DNA of 12,902 nucleotides from Eubacterium sp. (lineage in GTDB: Bacteria > Bacillota > Clostridia > Lachnospirales > Lachnospiraceae). The notes beneath the pieces were generated by a model that saw only the letters and a list, made by a program, of their open reading frames with translations, was not told the DNA's origin and did not search any database. The stretch covers positions 1-12,902 of the forward strand of contig JALFIK010000086.1 in the NCBI GenBank assembly GCA_022776205.1, in the 5' to 3' direction. Below, one piece after another: positions 7,134 through 12,902 of this stretch. Each line of letters starts with the position of its first letter. The stretch's first letter is position 1. Both the position numbers and the translations under genes were made by a program.

Positions 7134-8543
7134 ATGCAATATAAAGCTTTGAAAAATTTTCCGGATAATTTTTTATGGGGAGCCTCCACTTCCGCATATC
7201 AGGTGGAAGGTGCTGCCCTGGAAGATGGAAAGAGTCCATCCATTATAGATATGTATGAGCATCCAAAGGATGCGGCTGATTTTCAGGTTGCCAGTGATCA
7301 TTACCACCGTTATAAAGAGGACATTGCACTTTTTGCGAAAATGGGACTGAAAGCCTATCGTTTTTCGATTGCATGGACAAGAATTCTGCCGGAAGGAACG
7401 GGAAGAATCAATCCTGCCGGAGTGGAATTTTATAAAAATATGATAGCAGAATGCAGAAAATATAATATTGAGCCAATTGTAACAATGTATCATTTTGATC
7501 TTCCATATTGTCTGGAAGAGAGAGGTGGCTGGAATAACAGGGAGACTATCGAGGCATTTGTTTCCTATGCAAAAGTCCTTTTTGATCTCTTTGGTAAAGA
7601 TGTTACCTACTGGCTGACGATAAATGAACAAAATACGATGATTCTTCATCCGGGAGCCATTGGTCTGCCGAAGGGTGGGACTCTTCCAACAAAAAAAGAA
7701 CTGTATCAGCAGAATCATCATATGATGCTGGCTCAGGCCAGAGTGATGAAATTGTTCCATGAGATGGTTCCGGATGGAAAAATTGGCCCGGCACTTAATC
7801 TCACTGCCATGTATCCTGCAAGCTGCAGACCGGAAGATTCTATTGCAGCTCATAACTGGGAAACATTAAGATGCTGGAACTTTGCGGATGTACCTGTCTT
7901 TGGAAAGTATCATCCGCTGGCATTTTCCTACATGAAAGATCGCGGTATTGCTCCGGAGATTCTTCCGGGAGATATGGAGATTTTGAAGGGGGCAAATCCA
8001 GATTTTATTGCAATGAATTATTACTCAACGGCAACAATCGGTGCCAGCAGAAACGACGGTTCTGATGTGGCAGCCCGGGCAGGGGATCAGCAGATTATGC
8101 TCGGGGAAGAGGGTGTGTACAGGCCGGAGGAAAATCCTTATGTTGACAAAACGAAATATGGATGGGTGATTGATCCGGAAGGGTTCCGCATGACTTTGCG
8201 TAAAGTATACGAACGTTATCATTTGCCGATTCTGATTACAGAAAATGGAATTGGTGCGCCGGACAGACTGGAGGATGGAAAAATACACGATGATTACCGG
8301 ATTAACTTTCTGGAAAAACATTTAAAACAGATGAAACTTGCAATTACAGATGGTGTGGAGATTCTCGGATATTGTCCATGGTCAGCTATTGATGTGGTTA
8401 GTACCCATCAGGGCTATCAGAAACGTTATGGATTTATTTACGTCGACAGAGATGAATTTGATCTCAAAGAAATGAAACGCTATCCGAAAGATAGTTTCTA
8501 CTGGTATCAGAAAATAATTGCGGAAAACGGAGAAAGTCTGTAA
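7134..8543 (+). CDS. 6-phospho-beta-glycosidase, glycoside hydrolase family 1
   Basis: A 469-residue cytoplasmic enzyme of full GH1 length that should hydrolyse the 6-phosphorylated disaccharide or aryl glucoside delivered by the PTS. It opens with the GH1 signature FLWGASTSAYQVEGA. The acid/base Glu165 is in TINEQN, where most members have NEP, and the nucleophile Glu370 is in ITENGIG. Phosphate-binding residues are visible as Ser423, Lys430 and Tyr432 in VSTHQGYQKRYGFIYVD, so a phosphorylated substrate is expected. The Ser-to-Lys spacing is the one I recall for LacG-type 6-phospho-beta-galactosidases, but the residue after the Ser is Thr, not the Trp associated with galactosides. The operon context favours 6-phospho-beta-glucosidase (EC 3.2.1.86). 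The ribosome site is weak (AAGTGAG), so coupling to the PTS gene is likely. Confidence 0.93.
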   Translation: MQYKALKNFPDNFLWGASTSAYQVEGAALEDGKSPSIIDMYEHPKDAADFQVASDHYHRYKEDIALFAKMGLKAYRFSIAWTRILPEGTGRINPAGVEFYKNMIAECRKYNIEPIVTMYHFDLPYCLEERGGWNNRETIEAFVSYAKVLFDLFGKDVTYWLTINEQNTMILHPGAIGLPKGGTLPTKKELYQQNHHMMLAQARVMKLFHEMVPDGKIGPALNLTAMYPASCRPEDSIAAHNWETLRCWNFADVPVFGKYHPLAFSYMKDRGIAPEILPGDMEILKGANPDFIAMNYYSTATIGASRNDGSDVAARAGDQQIMLGEEGVYRPEENPYVDKTKYGWVIDPEGFRMTLRKVYERYHLPILITENGIGAPDRLEDGKIHDDYRINFLEKHLKQMKLAITDGVEILGYCPWSAIDVVSTHQGYQKRYGFIYVDRDEFDLKEMKRYPKDSFYWYQKIIAENGESL

Positions 8544-8579
8544 AATAGAAGGCAAGAATACAATGAAGGAATGAAACCG

Positions 8580-9416
8580 ATGATTGTAAAAAAAATATTG
8601 AATAATAATTTAATTCTTGTGACGGATGAAAATGAAAAAGAGCATATAGTGATGGGTAAGGGACTTCGTTTTTCCAATACAGTGGGTAAGGAGCTGGTCG
8701 ACTCCAATATTGAAAAGGTTTATGTGCTGAAAGAAGAGAATACGAAAAATTATCTGGACCTTCTGGAAAACGCACCGAAAGAATATGTGGAGACGGTGCA
8801 GGAAGCAGTGCGCCTGGCGAATGTCTGGTCAGAGAAAGAACTAAACGAGCAGCTTTTTGTCACCTTGTTTGACCATCTGATTTTTGCCTTGGAGCGGTAT
8901 AATAATCATATCGTCTTACAAAACCGGATGCTCTGGGAAATTAAACAGTTTTATCCAAAGGAATACCAGGTCAGTAAAAAAGTCGTTGCATTCCTGAATA
9001 AGGAGTTATCTATTGAATTGCCGGAAGAAGAGGCGGGAAATATTGCATTTCATCTTGTGAATGCCCAATCGGAACAAAATGATATGGGGAATACGATTCT
9101 GGGCATCAAAATGCAAAAAAATATTTTTAATATTGTTCAGATGATGTTTCAGAAAAAATTGGATGCGGATTCTATGGACTATGCCAGATTTGTGATTCAT
9201 GTGCAATTTTTTCTCCAGCGTCTGTTCGATGACAAAATGTTGGAAGATCCTGGCCTGGGAGTATATGAATATGTGCAGGAACGCCTTCCGAAAGAAGTCG
9301 AATGTGCCGGACAAATCAAGAAATATATTGAAAAGACAATGTCGGTTACAATTTCAAAAGAAGAAATCGGTTATCTGGCACTGCACATTTCCAGAGTTGT
9401 GCAGCAGGAGCCTTAG
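8580..9416 (+). CDS. licT: LicT/BglG-family transcriptional antiterminator
   Basis: A 278-residue RNA-binding antiterminator. I choose ATG 8580 (MIVKKILNNNLILV), which matches the usual family start and lies nine bases after AAGGA at 8566-8570; the ATG at 8571 touches that site. Domains in order: CAT RNA-binding domain (about 1-56, with NNNLILV and VMGKGLRF), PRD1 (about 60-170) and PRD2 (about 171-278). The four regulatory histidines are all present: His99 in FDHLIFALER, His158 in AFHLVNA, His207 in FVIHVQFF and His269 in LALHISRV. These positions nearly equal those of Bacillus subtilis LicT. The PTS transporter should phosphorylate PRD1 to inactivate it when no substrate is present, while HPr-dependent phosphorylation of PRD2 supports activity. 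The target is the RAT at 4991-5018, so the gene should control its own expression. Confidence 0.95.
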   Translation: MIVKKILNNNLILVTDENEKEHIVMGKGLRFSNTVGKELVDSNIEKVYVLKEENTKNYLDLLENAPKEYVETVQEAVRLANVWSEKELNEQLFVTLFDHLIFALERYNNHIVLQNRMLWEIKQFYPKEYQVSKKVVAFLNKELSIELPEEEAGNIAFHLVNAQSEQNDMGNTILGIKMQKNIFNIVQMMFQKKLDADSMDYARFVIHVQFFLQRLFDDKMLEDPGLGVYEYVQERLPKEVECAGQIKKYIEKTMSVTISKEEIGYLALHISRVVQQEP

Positions 9417-9517
9417 ATAGCCGGCCGGAATGGATGTACTAATCAGCTGGCTGTTCTCTGTGATGTTCATCCGTTTCGTTCTGAAAATTCAAATTAAAAC
9501 TACATAGCAATATTATC

Positions 9518-9561
9518 ACAAAAAAGCACCGGGAAATGCAGGTTTTCCGGTGCTTTTGTTT
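9518..9561 (+). terminator. Strong intrinsic terminator ending the beta-glucoside operon
   Basis: An 11-base stem AAAAGCACCGG (9522-9532) pairs with CCGGTGCTTTT (9547-9557), extended inward by GAAA/TTTT, and is followed by a short T-rich tract. The flanking A and T runs could let it work in both directions. The 100 bases between the antiterminator stop and this hairpin hold nothing I recognise. Confidence 0.9.
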
Positions 9562-9577
9562 CCATTGTTTAAGCTGA

Positions 9578-9606
9578 TTGACTATCGTAAATCTGGAGAT
9601 TATAAT
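9578..9606 (+). promoter_or_regulatory. Near-consensus sigma-A promoter of the sorbitol operon
   Basis: TTGACT (9578-9583) and a perfect TATAAT (9601-9606) are separated by exactly 17 bases. It lies 16 bases after the bgl terminator and starts a transcript near 9613, about 225 bases before the dehydrogenase start codon. A weaker candidate nearer the gene is TTAAAC-N17-TATTAT at 9734-9762. Confidence 0.7.
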
Positions 9607-9838
9607 GGAAAAAAGCCTTGGTGAATTTTTACTATAGTATAGAATACTGACAAGATTTTTTAATACATATTTTTTCCATCACCATTGAAAAAAACATGAT
9701 TAATTAATTTCCGTCCATCTGAAAAAGATGGAATTAAACTCAGGCACTTAATCTTCTATTATTAAGTCACAACTTGAAGGAAGCTGCAGCGAGTAAGCCG
9801 CAGAGTCAAAACACAAATAATAAAGGGAGGAAAGTGTA
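9607..9838 (+). other. Structured non-coding leader of the sorbitol operon with several inverted repeats
   Basis: No gene is visible in this 232-base stretch. It contains a series of short dyads: AGTAT-AGA-ATACT (9636-9648), TTTTTTC/GAAAAAA (9670-9693), TCCATCT-GAAAA-AGATGGA (9714-9732), ACTTAAT/ATTAAGT (9746-9767), and a CTGC-GC/GC-GCAG hairpin with one mismatch (9784-9803). None is followed by a T run, so none looks like a terminator. AGGGAGG at 9824-9830 is the ribosome site. I see no RAT element. One or more dyads are candidate sites for the operon's activator, but this is inference. Confidence 0.5.
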
Positions 9839-10639
9839 ATGAGTCAGAGTTGGTTAGAACTTGATGGAAAAGTTGTCATTGTCACAGGAGGAGCTTCCGG
9901 AATCGGTAAGCACATCGTTGAAGTATTAAAAGGCGTCGGTGCAGATGCTGTTGTTGCTGATATGAGTGTGGAGACCGGTGATGAGATGGATGGTGCCTTT
10001 TGTGTAAAATGTAACGTTACGGATCCGGCAAGCGTCACAGCAATGGTCGATGCAGTTGTTGAGAAATACGGCAAAATCGATGCTCTGGTAAACAATGCAG
10101 GAATTAACCTTCCTCGTCTTCTTGTAGACGTGGCAGGAGAAAAACCGGAATACGAATTAAGCGATGAAAGCTTCAGCAAAATGTTTGCTGTAAACGTAAA
10201 AGGTGTTTTCCTTTGTGCACAGGCATGCGCAAAACAGATGCTTAAACAGGGTAAGGGCGTCATTCTTAACATGTCTTCTGAATCCGGTAAAGAAGGTTCT
10301 CAGGGACAGTCCGCATACTCTGCAACAAAAGGTGCTGTAGACAGCTTCACAAGATCCTGGGCAAAAGAACTTGGAAAATACAACATCCGTGTTCTGGCAT
10401 GCGCACCTGGAATCATGGAAGCAACCGGCTTAAGAACCCCTGCTTACAATGAAGCACTTGCTTACACAAGAGGAGTAAAACCAGAAGATCTTTCTACAGA
10501 TTACAGCAAGGTTATCCCACTTGGCCGCGATGGTAAGCTGGATGAAGTCGGTAATCTGGTAGCATATCTTGTTTCCGATAAAGCAAGTTACATCACAGGG
10601 ACAACGATCAACATTTCCGGAGGAAAATCAAGAGGATAA
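9839..10639 (+). CDS. gutF: Sorbitol-6-phosphate 2-dehydrogenase (SDR family)
   Basis: A 266-residue short-chain dehydrogenase/reductase expected to oxidise D-sorbitol 6-phosphate to fructose 6-phosphate with NAD (EC 1.1.1.140). The Rossmann cofactor motif is TGGASGIG (residues 16-23), NNAG is at 85-88, and the catalytic set is Ser147, Tyr160 and Lys164 (YSATK). Substrate-class features resemble Klebsiella SorD and lactobacillus GutF: MSQSWLELDGKVVIVTGG at the start, NLPRLLVD after NNAG, MSSESGKEGSQGQSAYSATK around the active site, APGIMEATGLRTP, and the end GGKSRG. It has an ideal AGGGAGG eight bases before the ATG, suggesting high expression. The following activator and GutM genes support sorbitol over sorbose or another polyol, but the substrate is still inferred by similarity recalled from memory. 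Confidence 0.9.
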   Translation: MSQSWLELDGKVVIVTGGASGIGKHIVEVLKGVGADAVVADMSVETGDEMDGAFCVKCNVTDPASVTAMVDAVVEKYGKIDALVNNAGINLPRLLVDVAGEKPEYELSDESFSKMFAVNVKGVFLCAQACAKQMLKQGKGVILNMSSESGKEGSQGQSAYSATKGAVDSFTRSWAKELGKYNIRVLACAPGIMEATGLRTPAYNEALAYTRGVKPEDLSTDYSKVIPLGRDGKLDEVGNLVAYLVSDKASYITGTTINISGGKSRG

Positions 10640-10684
10640 ATATTTTTCAGAGGACGGGCAGCGTTAGAACAGGAGAAGCCGCAA

Positions 10685-12592
10685 ATGAAGGGTACAAATA
10701 ATGATAACCGGATGGCATCAATTCTTAAATACTTTCGAAAAACAACGGGGACTACAGTAGGACAGATTGCTTCAAAGCTCGGGGTCAGTGAGAGAACGGT
10801 AAGAAATGATATTAAGCAGCTAAATCAAGAGTTAAAGGCATGTGCCCAGATTGAAAGTGAGCAGGGCAAATACCGGCTCCGCATCTATGATGTGGAAAAA
10901 TTTCGTGTAATATACGGAAAGATTATGCAGCCAGATGACGATATGAATTCATCAAGAGGCCGTATGGATTACACCTTCGGACGGCTAATGCGTGCAGAAG
11001 AGCCGGTGCTCACCGATGAACTGGCATATGAAATGAATATCGGGAGGACAACATTCCTGGGAGATTTGAAAAAACTTCGGAAAGAGCTTGCAGAATATCA
11101 TCTTTTCGTTACCGGAAAAACAAGCAAGGGTCTCATTCTTGAAGGAAGAGAGACAGATATTCGCAGTTATGTCTTAAATAAAGTGTATGATACAGTTTAT
11201 AAAGATTATCCACTTGATGAGGAAATTCTTGAAGTATTTCAAAAAATATGTCAGAAGAATCATTTTGAAAAAGGGCTTCGGTCTTCTCTTAAGAAATATA
11301 TCACAGTGATGCTTGACCGTTTTCTTACGGGAAATAATATCGGGCACCTTTCTGCAAGGTATTATAGTCTGGAATCCCTGGAAGAATTTCAGATTGCACA
11401 GCAGATGGCAGAAGAATTCGAAGAAATTCTTCATATACAAATCCCGAGAGAAGAAAGGTTGTTTCTCTTTCTTCCGATTGCGGGAATGCGTACACCGGCC
11501 GATGTGGAAAACATGCAGTCGATTACACTGGATACCAGCATCAGGCCGTTAACGGAAAAAATATTCAGCCGGATTGAAAGTGACATGAAAATTAATTTAA
11601 GAAGCAGGGAATTTACAGAAGAATTTCTCTATCATGTCATGTTCATGGTAAACAGGCTTCGTTATGGAGTTAAGTTAAAAAATCCGATGCTTGATGATCT
11701 CACAAATAAATATCCTCTGGCATTCCAGATGACGCAGATTGCATCGGATGTGATCAGGGAGGAACTGAATCTCGAGGTAAATGAAGATGAGAGAGGATTT
11801 CTGGCAGCATATTTCGGAGTATTTTTGACAGAACATTCCATGGACCAAAAAAAGATCTTTAAGATTGCCGTAATCTGCGGTACCGGAAGAGTGACAGCGA
11901 GGCTTGTGAGTGCACAGCTCCATAAAATACTTGATGACAGTGCCAGGCTGACGCTTCTGAGTGATGACAATGCAACAACAGAAGTACTGAATGATTTTGA
12001 TATCGTACTTACGACAGTGGAACTGTCTTGTCAATGCAGCAGACCGGTGATTCAGATTCATGAAATTTTTAATGAAAAAGAGTTGCTTCAAAAGATAGAA
12101 AAGGCAAAATACTGGGATCAGATTGACGTACCGATCATTGACAATAATGCCTTTTTACTTTCCGGTCTCCTGGATGAAAGCCGTTTCTTCTGTCTGGAAG
12201 AAAGAATGGAGTATAAGGAAGCAGTTGCCTGGATGGCGGATGAACTTACTCTTCAGGGATATGTGGATGAAGGGTTTACAGACAGACTGATGGAGAGAGA
12301 GGAGAAAGGTTCTACCGTTTTTGATGGAAAGATTGCTCTTCCTCATACTGTCCAGTATGAAAGTGAAAAGCTCATTATGGCCATGGGTGTATTTAACAAG
12401 GAGAACAAAGAGAGCAAAAATGATATCAAATGTATTATTATGCTCGGACTTCCCCAGAGCGAGGAAATGGATGATAATCTGCTGATTCGTGTTTATGATG
12501 AGATTATTACCATCGCACGGGATGAAAAAATGCTGAAAAAAATAGCAAATGTAACTGATTTTTCAGAATTATTACAGATATTATACCGTTAA
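10685..12592 (+). CDS. gutR: Sorbitol operon transcriptional regulator, MtlR/LicR-type (HTH-PRD-EIIB-EIIA)
   Basis: A 635-residue multidomain PTS-controlled DNA-binding activator with AGGAG at 10671-10675. Domains in order: an HTH_11 winged helix (about 8-62, GQIASKLGVSERTVRNDI), a second Mga-like HTH (about 95-160, LAYEMNIGRTTFLGDLKKL), PRD1 (about 175-275), PRD2 (about 285-385), an EIIB-like domain (about 391-480) with Cys398 in ICGTGR, and an EIIA of the mannitol/fructose type (about 495-632) with His554 in IALPHT. The initial HTH shows it binds DNA, unlike the RNA-binding antiterminator upstream. PRD2 keeps His317 in FLYHVMF, but by eye the other three usual PRD histidine positions hold Tyr205, Pro264 and Tyr376. 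It sits 45 bases after the dehydrogenase and 40 before GutM, the gutF-gutR-gutM order of lactobacilli. Confidence 0.92.
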   Translation: MKGTNNDNRMASILKYFRKTTGTTVGQIASKLGVSERTVRNDIKQLNQELKACAQIESEQGKYRLRIYDVEKFRVIYGKIMQPDDDMNSSRGRMDYTFGRLMRAEEPVLTDELAYEMNIGRTTFLGDLKKLRKELAEYHLFVTGKTSKGLILEGRETDIRSYVLNKVYDTVYKDYPLDEEILEVFQKICQKNHFEKGLRSSLKKYITVMLDRFLTGNNIGHLSARYYSLESLEEFQIAQQMAEEFEEILHIQIPREERLFLFLPIAGMRTPADVENMQSITLDTSIRPLTEKIFSRIESDMKINLRSREFTEEFLYHVMFMVNRLRYGVKLKNPMLDDLTNKYPLAFQMTQIASDVIREELNLEVNEDERGFLAAYFGVFLTEHSMDQKKIFKIAVICGTGRVTARLVSAQLHKILDDSARLTLLSDDNATTEVLNDFDIVLTTVELSCQCSRPVIQIHEIFNEKELLQKIEKAKYWDQIDVPIIDNNAFLLSGLLDESRFFCLEERMEYKEAVAWMADELTLQGYVDEGFTDRLMEREEKGSTVFDGKIALPHTVQYESEKLIMAMGVFNKENKESKNDIKCIIMLGLPQSEEMDDNLLIRVYDEIITIARDEKMLKKIANVTDFSELLQILYR

Positions 12593-12632
12593 AAAAGCGA
12601 AAAACGGTAAAAAGAAAGAACGGAGGTTTTCT

Positions 12633-12902
12633 ATGTTCAAGCTTATAGTGGTTGTTGCACTGGCTTTTGCGCTGCAGTTTTTCCTCACTTCAGCACAGAT
12701 GAGCCATTTTAATAAAGAGTTTATCAAACTGAGAAAACAGGGCCGCGTCGCCTGCGGAAGAAAATCAGGCGGGTTTCATGCCGGAGCCATCGTCATGTTT
12801 CAGATTGATGATAATGGCATTGTACAGCAGGCCAAAAAGTTAGAGGGTGTCACCTGTCTTGCAAGAGTCAGAGATCTGAATGGATTTGAGGGACGTTTTG
12901 TC
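12633..12902 (+). CDS. gutM: Glucitol operon activator protein GutM, N-terminal part
   Basis: The window contains the first 90 codons; the gene continues beyond the end. CGGAGG at 12621-12626 precedes ATG 12633. The protein starts with one membrane segment (residues about 3-19, LIVVVALAFALQFFL), then a cytoplasmic part typical of the GutM/SrlM family: an FNKEFIKLRKQGRVACGRKS stretch, GAIVMFQIDDNGIV, and a conserved LARVRDLNGFEG region. GutM is an auxiliary activator of glucitol PTS operons in E. coli and lactobacilli; its molecular mechanism is poorly defined. It follows the GutR-type regulator by 40 bases, and genes for the glucitol PTS components (EIIC, EIIBC, EIIA) are expected next. Confidence 0.9.
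   Translation, partial: MFKLIVVVALAFALQFFLTSAQMSHFNKEFIKLRKQGRVACGRKSGGFHAGAIVMFQIDDNGIVQQAKKLEGVTCLARVRDLNGFEGRFV

Noticed and set aside
7173..7853. Antisense open frame of 226 codons inside the GH1 gene
   Set aside because: The + strand frame carries all GH1 catalytic motifs; the reverse frame has no start context and no family features.
9558..9838. Catabolite-responsive (cre) operator or RAT ahead of the sorbitol operon
   Set aside because: No stretch fits the cre consensus or the GGNTTGTTACTG-type RAT well enough to report.
1..12902. CRISPR arrays, tRNA or rRNA genes, insertion sequences, attachment sites
   Set aside because: I saw no regularly spaced repeats, RNA-gene signatures, transposase motifs or flanking duplications on reading the window.

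Overview
The window reads like a chromosome segment from a Gram-positive, low-to-moderate GC member of the Clostridia, most likely a gut Lachnospiraceae-type bacterium. This is inferred from strong GGAGG ribosome sites, a lipobox lipoprotein, sigma-A-like promoters with 17-base spacers, a LicT-type antitermination leader and a gutF-gutR-gutM sorbitol cluster. The genus cannot be fixed from sequence alone. Every gene I support is on the + strand.

Layout. (1) Positions 1-1542 hold the 3' end of a Wadjet plasmid-defence operon: the ATPase-head end of JetC, overlapping by 11 bases a complete JetD with its Toprim nuclease domain. (2) Positions 1580-3285 hold a promoter, a polar amino-acid binding lipoprotein and its permease; the ATPase gene normally expected with them is absent. 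(3) Positions 3306-4929 hold another promoter, a short apparently frameshifted reading-frame remnant, and a membrane-anchored phospholipase D/cardiolipin synthase-like protein with two HKD motifs.

(4) Positions 4936-9561 are a self-contained beta-glucoside (or related aryl/alkyl beta-glycoside) utilisation operon: promoter, ribonucleic antiterminator (RAT) overlapping an intrinsic terminator, PTS transporter EIIBCA, GH1 6-phospho-beta-glycosidase, LicT/BglG antiterminator, and a strong intrinsic terminator. When substrate is present the antiterminator should bind the RAT, melt the terminator and let its own operon be transcribed. (5) From 9578 a near-consensus promoter and a roughly 225-base leader precede a sorbitol (glucitol) operon: sorbitol-6-phosphate dehydrogenase, a multidomain PRD/EIIB/EIIA activator, and GutM, which runs off the window. 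The order matches the gutFRMCBA operon known from Lactobacillus casei, so sorbitol PTS genes are predicted just downstream.

I found no convincing wholly new system. The points most worth a second look are the orphan ABC permease and binding protein, the frameshifted remnant before the phospholipase gene, the loss of three of four usual PRD histidines in the sorbitol regulator, the ambiguous sugar specificity of the GH1 enzyme, and the structured leader of the sorbitol operon.
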